From: Candidatus Methanoplasma termitum
Lineage (GTDB): Archaea; Thermoplasmatota; Thermoplasmata; Methanomassiliicoccales; Methanomethylophilaceae
Length of the DNA: 64,000 nt
Assembly (NCBI RefSeq): GCF_000800805.1
Contig: NZ_CP010070.1
Span: 496,001 to 560,000 of the forward strand
Direction: 5' to 3'
Shown here: positions 26,772 to 35,635 of the stretch, one piece after another
Layout of the letters: every line of letters starts with the position of its first letter
How positions within the stretch are numbered: the stretch's first letter is position 1
Program-made: the position numbers and the translations under genes
The notes under the pieces: model-generated
What the model was told of the DNA's origin: nothing
The model's database searches: none
Seen by the model: only the letters and a program-made list of their open reading frames with translations

Positions 26772-27362
26772 TCAGTGGACTTTTCTGTCGATCTCGTTGT
26801 GTACGACGATGATGCAGTGGTCGGCATGAAGGCTGTGCGGCCCTATCGACACCTTATGGGGATCGAAGCTCAAAAGCAGACCCTCCTCATCTTCGGTAAG
26901 GTCCCTGTTGTCGCTTATCACAAATACCGTATCGTCCGGTATCTCCGTTTCTCTGATATCGGAACCGTCCTCTTTCAGGTAGATCAGCTCCCCCTTTTCC
27001 GAAAGCATCGAAATGACATCGCTGAACGACATCCTCGATACATATATCCCGGGTGACGATCTTTTTTCGCCCGTGTCCAACTTTTTTATCAGGGCGTTCC
27101 TGATCAGCGAGGATGTGCTCCTTTCGTCAGGGTTGAGGTACCTGAGTTCCGCTCCCGACATCCTTACCGTCTTCGGGGGGTCCTCTCCTCCCTGCAACAC
27201 AAGGAACAGTTCCGTATCCTTTCTCAGGTCGTGGCTGAGGAAGAATGCGGAATTGACGCATCTGATCAGTATGTCCAATCTCCCCGCCCCTCCGGCGATA
27301 TCGTCAAGTTTGAAGTCACCGGTGGTAACGGCTTTATGTCCGACGATAACGAAATATCTCAT
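26772..27362 (-). CDS. trmY: tRNA (pseudouridine-54 N1)-methyltransferase TrmY
   Basis: 196 residues of the SPOUT-fold TrmY family. Visible features are MRYFVIVGHKA at the N-terminus, GRLDILIRCVNSAFFLSHD, and the knot segment VSIGPHSLHADHCIIVVHNEIDR, where S-adenosylmethionine binds. It methylates N1 of pseudouridine 54 in archaeal tRNA. Its ATG lies 4 bases after the srp54 stop. Confidence 0.94.
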   Translation of the reverse strand: MRYFVIVGHKAVTTGDFKLDDIAGGAGRLDILIRCVNSAFFLSHDLRKDTELFLVLQGGEDPPKTVRMSGAELRYLNPDERSTSSLIRNALIKKLDTGEKRSSPGIYVSRMSFSDVISMLSEKGELIYLKEDGSDIRETEIPDDTVFVISDNRDLTEDEEGLLLSFDPHKVSIGPHSLHADHCIIVVHNEIDRKVH

Positions 27363-27366
27363 CGGA

Positions 27367-28719
27367 TCACTGGAGGTCCTGCAGGCCGTCCATATCCATC
27401 TTTTCCATCTGCTGCATCATCTTTTTGCGCACTTTGCGGTCTTTACCCATGGAACCGAGCATCTTCTTGCTCTGGTTGTACTGCTTGAGCAACCCCCTTA
27501 CATCCTGCGGGGTCACACCGGCACCTTTTGCGATACGTTCTATGCGCTTCCCCTTTATGACATTGGGTTCGTCCTTCTCCTCGACTGTCATGGAGTCCAT
27601 TATCACTCTGAATTTGATAAGTCTCTTCTGCGACTCTTCATAGTCGATCTTGCCTTCCATGTTGCTGAAACCTGGGATCATGGACATGACCTTCTGGAGA
27701 GGGCCCATTTTGCTCACGGCGGCCATCTGATGATACATGTCGGTAAGCGTGAACCTTCCGGACATCATGTTCTTTGCGAGCTGTTCCATCGCCGCCTCGT
27801 CATCCATCTCGTCCTTGGCCATCTCCACCAACGTGGCGAGATCGCCCATCCCCAACAACCTGGAGATGAATCTCCCAGCATTGAACGGTTCGAAGTCGCG
27901 TATGTGCTCTCCCGTACCGATGAATATTATCCTCGCTTTGGTCCTTGCTACCGCCGACAACGCACCGCCTCCCTTTGCCGTGCCGTCCATCTTTGTCAGT
28001 ATGACGGCGGTCACTCCGACCGCTTTGTTGAAAGCGTCCGCCTGGGGGCCGGCCTGCTGTCCGACCTGCGAATCCAGGACCAGCACCCTTTCGTCGGGTT
28101 TTGACGCTTCCGCTATATCTTTGAGTTCCTGTATCAGGTCCTCTTCAAGCGCATGGCGTCCGGACGTATCGATAATAACTATCTTCTTGTCGGAGAATTT
28201 CTTCTTTCCGTTTTTCACAATCTCCGCGGCGTTCTTATTGCCGGGCTCGCCGTAGACCTCGACATTGATCTTCGCTCCGAGCTGCTGAAGCTGATCGAGC
28301 GCCGCGGGCCTGTAGACGTCAGCCCCGATAAGGCCGACGCTGAATCCTTTTTTTGAGAGGAACAGCGCAAGTTTTCCCGTGGTCGTCGTCTTGCCCTGAC
28401 CGTAAAGACCGACCATCATGATGGTCTGCGGCTTCAGGACCAGCCCTTCGCCGTTGTCAAGAAGGGATACCATTTCATCGTGAATGATGCGAACGACATG
28501 ATCCTTGGAACTCTTCCCCGCGGGAGGTTTTTCGTTCAGTGCGCGTTCTTGGATCCTGTTCGTTATCTCCAAGACCAGCTGAACGTTGACATCGGCTTGC
28601 AATAAAGCTCTCTGCAATTCTTTAGATATCTCTCTGACCAGCTCTTCATCGACCACAGATGAGCTTCCGATGCGCGCTATAACGTCCCTGAGCGACTTTC
28701 CCAATCCTTCCAGAACCAT
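27367..28719 (-). CDS. srp54: Signal recognition particle protein SRP54
   Basis: 450 residues: an N domain, a GTPase G domain with G1 GLYGQGKTTTTGKLA, DTSGRHALEEDL (G3) and TKMDG (G4), and a Met-rich M domain ending in KKMMQQMEKMDMDG. The G1 loop reads GLYGQGKTT, normal for SRP54. It binds the SRP RNA (3445-3750) and signal peptides and docks to FtsY. A structured leader or small RNA lies upstream (28774-28836). It heads an operon with trmY and the DUF2116 gene. Confidence 0.97.
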   Translation of the reverse strand: MVLEGLGKSLRDVIARIGSSSVVDEELVREISKELQRALLQADVNVQLVLEITNRIQERALNEKPPAGKSSKDHVVRIIHDEMVSLLDNGEGLVLKPQTIMMVGLYGQGKTTTTGKLALFLSKKGFSVGLIGADVYRPAALDQLQQLGAKINVEVYGEPGNKNAAEIVKNGKKKFSDKKIVIIDTSGRHALEEDLIQELKDIAEASKPDERVLVLDSQVGQQAGPQADAFNKAVGVTAVILTKMDGTAKGGGALSAVARTKARIIFIGTGEHIRDFEPFNAGRFISRLLGMGDLATLVEMAKDEMDDEAAMEQLAKNMMSGRFTLTDMYHQMAAVSKMGPLQKVMSMIPGFSNMEGKIDYEESQKRLIKFRVIMDSMTVEEKDEPNVIKGKRIERIAKGAGVTPQDVRGLLKQYNQSKKMLGSMGKDRKVRKKMMQQMEKMDMDGLQDLQ

Positions 28720-28773
28720 GAGATCATACCTGCTATTGTTTCAATCGTATTTTAGAATATGGTAATAAAGGTG

Positions 28774-28836
28774 CGGGAACAGGCCAGCCAGTCAGAAGGG
28801 ATGGGATGCACTCTACAGAGCCGGCCTTTTTCCCCG
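28774..28836 (-). ncRNA. Long hairpin upstream of srp54: leader structure or small RNA
   Basis: CGGGAA at 28774-28779 pairs with TTCCCCG at 28830-28836, and GGCCAGC at 28782-28788 pairs with GCCGGCC at 28820-28826. On the minus strand a TATA-like TTTATATAG (28859-28868) lies about 25 bases before the hairpin's 5' end. Transcription may therefore start at the hairpin, giving either a structured srp54 leader or a separate small RNA. No known RNA family is recognised. Confidence 0.35.
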
Positions 28837-28934
28837 TAAATAGTGATTGGCGGAGATGCTATATAAACGTTTTCAATCAATAAAATAAAGATAAGATATA
28901 TAGAAGGGGTTTGGACCCCGCAAAAGCGGGAGTT

Positions 28935-29984
28935 TTAAAGGTAACCGGACTTCTGAAGTGCCATCAGGTTGTCAGTGCTGAGCTTCTCGCCCGCCTTGAA
29001 GCGCTCGAAGATCTCCTTTGCCTCTTTCTTGGACTCGTTGTCGACCTTCTTCTTCTTGGCGGCTGTCTTCTTGCTCCTGGCGCCGGCCACATCTTTGTCC
29101 ATCTCGTGAACGGACTTGATCTGCTCGATGTGCTTTTTGTGCTCTTCATCGGCGGCCTGTTTGCTTTCGATGAACTTCGCCTGCGCCGCGTCGGCCTCTT
29201 TCCTGAGTGCGTCGGCCTCTTCGTAGAGCTTCATCATCTTGTCGTGTGAAGCCTGCGCCGCTTCTGCGTATTCGGATACTTGTTTGTGCGCGGCCTCTGC
29301 CTGCACTTTTGCATCTTTGAGCTGCTGGATGACCTCTCTGATCTCCCCGTTCTGCTCAAAGGATTTCTCTCTTTCCTGTATTTGTTTTGCGATTACGGAT
29401 ATCTGCTTGACGATCTCGTTCTCTTTTTCTTTTCCGAGAGATTTCGTCTGCTGTGTGTACTCCAGATCCTGAAGCTGCTTCTTGAGCTGTTTTACGGGCA
29501 CTTCGTTCTTGTCCTCGCTGGGCCTTTCCGGCTTCAGCTGGGCTATCTGCTCTTTCAGGGCGGTGACCTTTTGGTTGCGCTCATCCCTTACAACCTTGGT
29601 CTCTCTGACCTTCTGGTTGAAAGAGTCGCGCTCCTCTCTGCACTTACCAGCCTCGTCCACCAATTCGCGGACCTTGTTGTTCAAAGAATCTCTCTTTGCC
29701 TTCCACTCTTTGGTCTGGTTGTTCAGTTCGTCCCTGAGGCGCCTGTGCCTTTCCGCATCATTGTTCAGAATGCTGCGCTTCTGTTCAAGGTCGGCGAGCT
29801 CTTCGGGGGACATCTGCTTGCCTTCCTCAGAAGGTTCATCTGTCTCCGCATCTTTCCCGGCCGTTTTGGCCGAGGGCTCATCGATCTTAGCTTCCTGTTC
29901 TTCAAGAGCGTCAACGTCTTTGGACGCCGACTCCTGTGCTTCCTGAGAATCAAATTGCTGTGTTTCCTCCACAAATTTATCCAT
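28935..29984 (-). CDS. Coiled-coil protein (COG1340-like)
   Basis: 349 residues. The first 60 are acidic and disordered. Residues about 65-290 are a long coiled coil rich in Glu, Lys and Gln (RSILNNDAERHRRLRDELNNQ, NNKVRELVDEAGKC). A basic segment GARSKKTAAKKKKVDNE and a short helical end (IFERFKAGEKLSTDNLMALQ) follow. It resembles the archaeal COG1340 coiled-coil proteins, whose role is unknown. A TATA-like TTATATAAC about 70 bases upstream suggests its own promoter. No membrane span is seen. Confidence 0.82.
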   Translation of the reverse strand: MDKFVEETQQFDSQEAQESASKDVDALEEQEAKIDEPSAKTAGKDAETDEPSEEGKQMSPEELADLEQKRSILNNDAERHRRLRDELNNQTKEWKAKRDSLNNKVRELVDEAGKCREERDSFNQKVRETKVVRDERNQKVTALKEQIAQLKPERPSEDKNEVPVKQLKKQLQDLEYTQQTKSLGKEKENEIVKQISVIAKQIQEREKSFEQNGEIREVIQQLKDAKVQAEAAHKQVSEYAEAAQASHDKMMKLYEEADALRKEADAAQAKFIESKQAADEEHKKHIEQIKSVHEMDKDVAGARSKKTAAKKKKVDNESKKEAKEIFERFKAGEKLSTDNLMALQKSGYL

Positions 29985-30134
29985 AATTCATCACTCAATC
30001 GTTCGACTTAGCCATAAGCAAAAGTATGGCCCACTTTCGAGCCGTTATATAAGGGTATCCTTTATAAAGATTTCTGATTAACCTTCGTCATGTCCGTATC
30101 TCTGCCGGCATGGCCTTGATATTTGCCGTCCGCC

Positions 30135-31724
30135 TCACATATTTTTCAGCAGGAGCTTGACGAGCATCTCGTTGTTCTTTTCCGTGGCGATGTCCAATGC
30201 GGACTTCCCTGCGTTGTTGACCGCGCCGGCCTGCGGGTCGCCAAAGTCGAAGAGGTTCTCCGCCATCTCCTTTGCGGCCTTCGCGTTGGAATTATTCGCA
30301 ACGTAAATGAGGGGAGTGTTCCCGTTCTTGTCTCTCGCGGCAATGTTGGCGCCTTTCTGGAGAAGCAGCATCTGTATCTCATCCGCCATGCGCATACTGT
30401 AATTAGGGTCCCCGATGCATGATAGCATCAGCGGGGTCTGACCGTCGATATTGGATCTGTTGACATCGGCACCGTGGCTTATCGCACTGTTGACGACATA
30501 CCAGCGGAGGGTCTCGCGAGTCACGAACATCTCCATGTCGCCGTTGCTGTCGCGAAGGGCCCACATCAATAAAGTATCGGATCGATCATTCACGAAAGCG
30601 TTGATGTCCATTCCGGAAGCTACCATGGCATCGATGATCCTGGTCGGATTCTTCTTCTCGAAATTTTGAGAGACCGAGTGCATCTCCCCTCCTTTGAGCC
30701 AAGTGATAGCGGTCCTGCCGTCGCCCGTCTTCAGGTTGGGATCCGCGCCGAGACCCAGAAGAAGCTTTACCGTTTCCGCATCGCAGTTGCGGCAGGCCCC
30801 GGCAAGCGGCGTGCCTTCGCCGTAGCCGTATATGTCCTCGACCGCATTCACGTCCGACCCGAGTTCGATCAATGCTAGTATGGCTTCACGATCTCCCTTC
30901 AATGCCGCTTTGACGATCGTCAGGCCTCCCGCCTTTGCCGCAAGTTCCGAATTCGCTCCCGCATCGCCGAGTTCGCCTTTCAGGAGCGCTCCGATCTTCT
31001 TGGTGCCGCGCCGCTCTGCCAGCACATGGGCGGTCTCGCCCATGTTATTCTTGTCCTCCGGGTCGACGCCCGAGTCAAGGAACGCCTTTGCGCCTACGAA
31101 GGCCTCGTTGAGATAGAACTCCATTGATCTCTTGGAGTCTTCCATGTTCTTTTTGACGAACTCCCGTCCTGCGGGCAGAACGCCGCCCGGCGCCTCGTCA
31201 TTATATCTTTTCTCCGCAAGGCGGAAATCGTTCAATGGGTTGTATAGGGATTCGATAAGGTAATGAATGCCGTTGTTCCCGGAATCGTCGGCGCGTGTTA
31301 TACGAACTCCTTTGTCATGGAGCGCCTTGATCATTTCGCCGTTGCCGTTCTTCGCGGCGATGAGGTAGATCATCTCTCCCCTGTTGTCTTTCAATGCCGC
31401 GTTTGCTCCGCCGTCGATAAGCGCGCATGTCACTTCGTATGCGGAGTTCTCGGGGCGGATATACAACAGCTGTTTCTGTCTGGCGACAAGTATGAGCGGG
31501 GTGTCGCCCGAACTGTTCTTTGAGTTCGGGTCGCATCCTTCCGCCAGCAGGTATTTCACCGCAGAGGGATGCAGCATTTGAGATGCTAAGTGAAGAAGAG
31601 TTCTGCCGTTGTCGAAAGATGCTTTCTTGTCCGGCATCTGTTTGATCATTTCGAGAACGTTGTCGAGAGTTTCCTTTCCGTATTGGATCTCGTTGTATGC
31701 CATCACTATTTTCATGAACTCCAT
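30135..31724 (-). CDS. Ankyrin-repeat protein
   Basis: About 529 residues from ATG 31724 (an upstream GTG at 31736 is also possible). Repeated ankyrin units span nearly the whole protein: NGRTLLHLASQ, SGDTPLILVARQ, GTPLAGACRNCDAETVKLLLGLGADPN, DGQTPLMLSC, NGNTPLIYVAN and AGKSALDIATEK. No signal peptide or membrane span is seen, so it is probably cytoplasmic and protein-binding. Some units are interrupted by long insertions, for example around residues 170-215. Ankyrin proteins are common in host-associated microbes; the partner is unknown. Confidence 0.9.
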   Translation of the reverse strand: MEFMKIVMAYNEIQYGKETLDNVLEMIKQMPDKKASFDNGRTLLHLASQMLHPSAVKYLLAEGCDPNSKNSSGDTPLILVARQKQLLYIRPENSAYEVTCALIDGGANAALKDNRGEMIYLIAAKNGNGEMIKALHDKGVRITRADDSGNNGIHYLIESLYNPLNDFRLAEKRYNDEAPGGVLPAGREFVKKNMEDSKRSMEFYLNEAFVGAKAFLDSGVDPEDKNNMGETAHVLAERRGTKKIGALLKGELGDAGANSELAAKAGGLTIVKAALKGDREAILALIELGSDVNAVEDIYGYGEGTPLAGACRNCDAETVKLLLGLGADPNLKTGDGRTAITWLKGGEMHSVSQNFEKKNPTRIIDAMVASGMDINAFVNDRSDTLLMWALRDSNGDMEMFVTRETLRWYVVNSAISHGADVNRSNIDGQTPLMLSCIGDPNYSMRMADEIQMLLLQKGANIAARDKNGNTPLIYVANNSNAKAAKEMAENLFDFGDPQAGAVNNAGKSALDIATEKNNEMLVKLLLKNM

Positions 31725-31858
31725 GTTAATTCCCACTGTTTTTCATTACCGGACATCATCGTCATATGGTAATAGCTAACACAAACACGCTCATGCTATT
31801 TTTTATATACTGTGCTGCTACAAAAATCACTTCCTATAAAAGATATAAATAATGTTAT

Positions 31859-31879
31859 TCAATCCGACATTCGATTTAA
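31859..31879. promoter_or_regulatory. Operator-like dyad before purB, matching the TetR palindrome
   Basis: TCAATCCGA (31859-31867), CAT, TCGATTTAA (31871-31879) directly abuts the purB ATG. It differs at three of 18 half-site positions from the perfect palindrome before the TetR gene at 33491-33515 and has the same 3-base spacer. TATA-like GATATAAATA lies upstream at about 31841-31850, so a bound repressor would cover the transcription start. Confidence 0.55.
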
Positions 31880-33247
31880 ATGAAAGGCTCGATATGCCCT
31901 CTCGATTATAGGTACGGCCGCAACGAGATGAAGGCCATCTTCTCCGAAGAAAGCCGCATACTGTACAGGATGAAGGTTGAGGCCGCGCTTGCAAAAGCGA
32001 ACGCATCATTGGGCATTATCGGTAAAAACGATGCCGACGAGATAGCCAGGGTCGCTTCGCTGGATATTGTGAAGATGAGCCGCATAAAGGAGATCGAGAA
32101 GGAGATCAACCACGATACGATGGCAATGGTCAGAGCGATGACCGAACAATGCAGAGGAGACGCGGGGAAATACGTGCACCTCGGCGCAACGTCAAATGAC
32201 ATAATAGACACGGCGACCGCTCTCCAGATCAAAGATGCGCTGGAGATAATACAGCAAGATATGGACGAATTGCTCTGTACCTTGGCAAAGATCGCCAAAA
32301 GAGAACGGAACACGCTGGAGGTCGGAAGGACGCATGCGCAATTCGCCATTCCCATAACGTTCGGCTTCAAGATGGCAGGGTACATAGCGGAGGTCCTCAG
32401 ACACAGGGAAAGGCTGTTCGAGATCATACCGCGAGCCTGTGCGGGGAAGATGGCCGGCGCAGTTGGAACGGGTGCCGCCCTGGGTAAGAACTTTGTAAAG
32501 ATCCAGATACTCACAATGCAGGAACTCTCTCTGACATATGAGCCTGCGGCAACACAGGTCGTCGGACGCGACAGATATACCGAGCTTATTTGTCTTTTAG
32601 CGAATATCGCAACCTCACTTGAGAGGTACAGCACCGAGATCAGGAACCTGCAGAGAACGGAGATCGGCGAGGTCTCGGAAATGTTCGACGCAGAGCGGCA
32701 GGTCGGAAGCTCGACCATGGCGCAGAAAAGGAATCCTATCAATTCAGAGAACATTACCGGGTTGGCCAGGATAATAAGGGGGTTTGTGATACCGACGTTC
32801 GAGAATCAGGTGCTTTGGCACGAGAGGGACCTTTCGAACTCATCCGCGGAGAGGTTCACAATACCGCATGTCTTCGTTCTTCTGGATGAGATGCTTGTGA
32901 AGATGGACAAGATCTTCGCGGGATTGGAGATAAATGCGGACAGGATGCGGAAGAACATCGAGCTGTCCCGCGGCCTCATCATGGCCGAGCCGGTGATGAT
33001 GAAGCTTGTTGAGAAAGGCATAGGCAGACAGGATGCCCACGAGATCCTGAGGGACGCATCTATGACCGCAATAGAAAGAGATGTCGACTTAAAGGATGTC
33101 CTGTTGGAAAGAGATGATATAAGGGGTGTCCTGTCCGTGAAAGAGATAACTTCCGTCATGGATCCGGAGAATTATACCGGAAGTGCGAAAGATATCACGG
33201 ACAAAATGGTCTTGGCAGCAGAAGAAGCACTTGGCAGGAAGGTGTGA
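31880..33247 (+). CDS. purB: Adenylosuccinate lyase
   Basis: 455 residues of the fumarase/aspartase superfamily. It contains the signature GSSTMAQKRNP with the mobile catalytic loop, HLGATSNDIIDTA, and GRTHAQFAIP with the catalytic His. It cleaves SAICAR and adenylosuccinate, releasing fumarate, in purine synthesis. It is followed two bases later by the small membrane protein gene. The TetR-like operator at its start suggests control by the regulator at 33517. Confidence 0.96.
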   Translation: MKGSICPLDYRYGRNEMKAIFSEESRILYRMKVEAALAKANASLGIIGKNDADEIARVASLDIVKMSRIKEIEKEINHDTMAMVRAMTEQCRGDAGKYVHLGATSNDIIDTATALQIKDALEIIQQDMDELLCTLAKIAKRERNTLEVGRTHAQFAIPITFGFKMAGYIAEVLRHRERLFEIIPRACAGKMAGAVGTGAALGKNFVKIQILTMQELSLTYEPAATQVVGRDRYTELICLLANIATSLERYSTEIRNLQRTEIGEVSEMFDAERQVGSSTMAQKRNPINSENITGLARIIRGFVIPTFENQVLWHERDLSNSSAERFTIPHVFVLLDEMLVKMDKIFAGLEINADRMRKNIELSRGLIMAEPVMMKLVEKGIGRQDAHEILRDASMTAIERDVDLKDVLLERDDIRGVLSVKEITSVMDPENYTGSAKDITDKMVLAAEEALGRKV

Positions 33248-33249
33248 TA

Positions 33250-33432
33250 ATGGCATCGGAGAGAAAGCAGAAGAATATGAGATATGGTTTGATCATCGGT
33301 GCCGTTGTCGGTGTGGCGATATTCGCAGCTACGTATACTGTGAACAACAATCTGGTGTATCTTATCTTCATACCCATCGCGGCGGCCATGGGCTGGGCAA
33401 CGCAGTACGTCAAAGACGACGACTTCGAGTAA
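33250..33432 (+). CDS. Small two-span membrane protein
   Basis: 60 residues: a basic N-terminus (MASERKQKNMR), two hydrophobic helices (YGLIIGAVVGVAIFAATYTV and LVYLIFIPIAAAMGWATQYV) and an acidic end (KDDDFE). It begins two bases after the purB stop and is surely on the same transcript. A GTG overlapping the purB stop is another possible start. I do not recognise it. Confidence 0.7.
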   Translation: MASERKQKNMRYGLIIGAVVGVAIFAATYTVNNNLVYLIFIPIAAAMGWATQYVKDDDFE

Positions 33433-33490
33433 AGATCGATACACCAAGAGTGTTATGAGCATATTTTGAGAAATAGAAATAACTCTAAAT

Positions 33491-33515
33491 AATTAAACCG
33501 ACGTTCGGTTTAATT
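33491..33515. promoter_or_regulatory. Perfect palindromic operator of the TetR gene
   Basis: AATTAAACCGA, CGT, TCGGTTTAATT: an 11+3+11 perfect dyad ending one base before the ATG at 33517 and overlapping the region just after the TATA-like CTAAATAATT. TetR regulators usually bind such dyads upstream of their own gene, so autorepression is likely. Confidence 0.75.
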
Positions 33516-33516
33516 A

Positions 33517-34194
33517 ATGGTGACCGGGACTACGCAGAATAAAAAGAGCGACCGCACAAAGACGGAGATCATCAGAGCCGCTACGGACCTGTTCGCCCGG
33601 AACGGTTATGAATACACTACAATAGAAGATATTCTGAGAGAGTGGGGAGGATCAAAGGGCAGCCTGTATTACTACTTCAAGTCCAAAGAAGAGATATTGG
33701 ATGCCGTTGTGCAGACGCTCGTTGAAAACGAGGAGGAACGCATAAGGGATATCCTTTCCGAGAACGAGTTCGGCACGCTCGAAATGCTTAATCTTTTCTT
33801 GGCGGCATGTCTCGGCAGGAACCGACAGCTATACGGTCTGGAAGCCGAGATATACCGCAGCAGGAACATCACACTCTCATACAGGATCGCCAAAATGTAT
33901 ATCGAGAGGAGCATCCTTCTTCTTGAACCGATAATTCGGAAAGGGGTCGATGAGGGGTTCTTCAAGACCGACCATCCCGCCGAGACCATAGAATTTGCGC
34001 TCATCGTCGAGGAGTTCGTTTTCAAATACCCTATGTTCGAATGCGGCGATGAGCAGTATTTGCGGAAGATCTCCGCGTATCAGTCATTGCTGGAAAATAT
34101 GCTTGGGCTTGAGAGGGGCAGTCTGGACCAACTGTCGGATTTCTGCGAAATAATAAAGAACAATCAAAGGAGAGGCATACATGATAAAGTTTGA
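33517..34194 (+). CDS. TetR/AcrR family transcriptional regulator
   Basis: 225 residues. The N-terminal helix-turn-helix region TEIIRAATDLFARNGYEYTTIEDILREWGGSKGSLYYYFKSKEEIL is the classical TetR DNA-binding domain. An all-helical ligand-binding domain follows. It overlaps the next gene by 14 bases. With the palindrome in front of it and a degenerate copy in front of purB, it likely controls its own operon and perhaps purB. The ligand is unknown. Confidence 0.93.
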   Translation: MVTGTTQNKKSDRTKTEIIRAATDLFARNGYEYTTIEDILREWGGSKGSLYYYFKSKEEILDAVVQTLVENEEERIRDILSENEFGTLEMLNLFLAACLGRNRQLYGLEAEIYRSRNITLSYRIAKMYIERSILLLEPIIRKGVDEGFFKTDHPAETIEFALIVEEFVFKYPMFECGDEQYLRKISAYQSLLENMLGLERGSLDQLSDFCEIIKNNQRRGIHDKV

Positions 34195-34627
34195 TAATTG
34201 GATCGTTTGGTTAAAAATCGTGAGTTTGGTGTTCGCGGCGTTCGGGGTCTTCATGGCCTTGTTCAACCGAACGCATGTGTTCGATATAATGTTCAGCAGT
34301 CAGATCGACCCCGCATTCTTTGGCGGTTCCGAACTTTCCGGGGAGATGATACGTTTCCAACAGTGGATCTACGGCGTCTTGGGAGCGACCTGCGTCCTTG
34401 TCGGGATAATGATCTTTTTCATTGTGGACAATTCGTACAGGAACAAAGAGCGCTGGGCATGGAACTGCCTGTTATTGGGGCTGGCAGCTTGGATGCTCAT
34501 CGATCTGTCCGTCTCTTTGTACTTCTCGGTCTATTTCAATGCCGCTTTCAATGCCGTTCTATTCGCTGCGATCATTGTTCCGCTTTTATTTACCAGAAAG
34601 TACTTTTCGATAAAAGAGGCGACATAA
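34181..34627 (+). CDS. Four-span membrane protein
   Basis: 148 residues with four hydrophobic helices (about 9-29, 58-82, 92-112 and 115-135) and short loops. The start overlaps the TetR gene by 14 bases, and the next gene starts at the following base, so it is part of the TetR operon. Overall shape resembles DoxX/DUF-type small membrane proteins, but no motif allows a call. Confidence 0.75.
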   Translation: MIKFDNWIVWLKIVSLVFAAFGVFMALFNRTHVFDIMFSSQIDPAFFGGSELSGEMIRFQQWIYGVLGATCVLVGIMIFFIVDNSYRNKERWAWNCLLLGLAAWMLIDLSVSLYFSVYFNAAFNAVLFAAIIVPLLFTRKYFSIKEAT

Positions 34628-35044
34628 ATGGGAAACGACGTGAAACAGGCGCAGGACTATTTCCGCAACGGGCTTTACTGCTCCCAGGCCGTATTGATGA
34701 CCTTTTGCGAAAGATATGGTCTGGATAAGGACACCGCTTTTAAGATATCCTGCGGGCTGAACAGCGGCGCCAGATGCGCGGACATTTGCGGGGCCGCCTC
34801 CGGAGCGATACTGGTGATCGGTCTCAAACACGGCGGTTCCAAAGAAATATGCAACGCGAAGACGGAAGAGTTCTTGAGAAGCTTTAAAGATAAGACGAGC
34901 GGGATACTCTGCCGCGACATTCTGGGGTGCGACATATCAACCGAGGAAGGCAGGGACAAGGCAAAAAGAGAGGGGCTGTTCGGCACTGTATGCGTAAGTG
35001 CCGTTGCCGGTGCCGCAAAGGCATTAGATGAATTGGGCTATTGA
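34628..35044 (+). CDS. C_GCAxxG_C_C family redox protein
   Basis: 138 residues. The conserved cysteine pattern is present: YCSQAVLMTF, SCGLNSGARCADICGAASGA, then single Cys at NAKTEEFLR-preceding, LCRDILGC and VCVSAVAG. This family is assumed to bind a metal or act in redox chemistry. It is encoded directly after the membrane protein, as in many anaerobes where it pairs with a small membrane component. Third gene of the TetR operon. Confidence 0.88.
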   Translation: MGNDVKQAQDYFRNGLYCSQAVLMTFCERYGLDKDTAFKISCGLNSGARCADICGAASGAILVIGLKHGGSKEICNAKTEEFLRSFKDKTSGILCRDILGCDISTEEGRDKAKREGLFGTVCVSAVAGAAKALDELGY

Positions 35045-35053
35045 TAATACAGT

Positions 35054-35338
35054 TCAGCTTTTCCATCTTTTCAGGGTCGGCAGGTATTCTCTCAGCTGTT
35101 CTATCGCTTCCTCTTCCGTCATTTCGATGCCAGTGCTCCTTATCCACTCATCCAGAAATCGGATGTTGCTTTGGATCATCTCTTCCAATGTCATCTTTCT
35201 TGTGAATGCTCCGTCCGCAAAACAGTAGAAGCAATAGTCATCGGACCTACTTCCGTCCTTGTTAGTACCTTTCATCTCATCGTCTTCCAGCGGCATCCCG
35301 CAGCTTTGACAAACAGGAAGATCGTCCATCTCGTCCAT
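35054..35338 (-). CDS. Putative zinc-ribbon protein
   Basis: 94 residues. The N-terminal CQSCGMPLEDDEM and YCFYCFADGAF segments match the putative zinc-ribbon family (PF12674-like). A helical acidic tail (MTEEEAIEQLREYLPTLKRWK) follows. It is convergent with the 34628 gene. Probable metal-binding regulator or stress protein; role unknown. Confidence 0.8.
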   Translation of the reverse strand: MDEMDDLPVCQSCGMPLEDDEMKGTNKDGSRSDDYCFYCFADGAFTRKMTLEEMIQSNIRFLDEWIRSTGIEMTEEEAIEQLREYLPTLKRWKS

Positions 35339-35447
35339 TTATAACTCACCGATATAATATCGGCCTCGGCGCATAAGTATCTGTTGCCCGCCTTTGTTTT
35401 TTTATGAAAGATTTATATCCATTGCGACAATGAACATATACCCAAAT

Positions 35448-35521
35448 GGGCAAGTAAATCAGCCCGGTAGATTGCTACCTTCGCAAGGTAGAGGCCGCGA
35501 GTTCGAATCTCGCCTTGTCCA
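35448..35521 (+). tRNA. tRNA-Ala (anticodon CGC)
   Basis: 74 bases form a full cloverleaf. The acceptor GGGCAAG pairs with CTTGTCC, with G3-U70, the alanine identity pair. The D stem is AATC/GATT, the anticodon stem CTACC/GGTAG with loop TTCGCAA, and the T arm GCGAG-TTCGAAT-CTCGC. Discriminator A is followed by encoded CCA at 35522-35524. TATA-like TTTATAT at about 35411-35417 precedes it. Confidence 0.95.
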
Positions 35522-35635
35522 CCACTCTTCACATCAAAAGTTGGTAAGTTTCTGTCCAATTTCCGTCCCGGCATCATAGGAACTTCCACAATCCATTCAA
35601 TAATTTTTATACACTCATAAAATATACGGTGTCTC

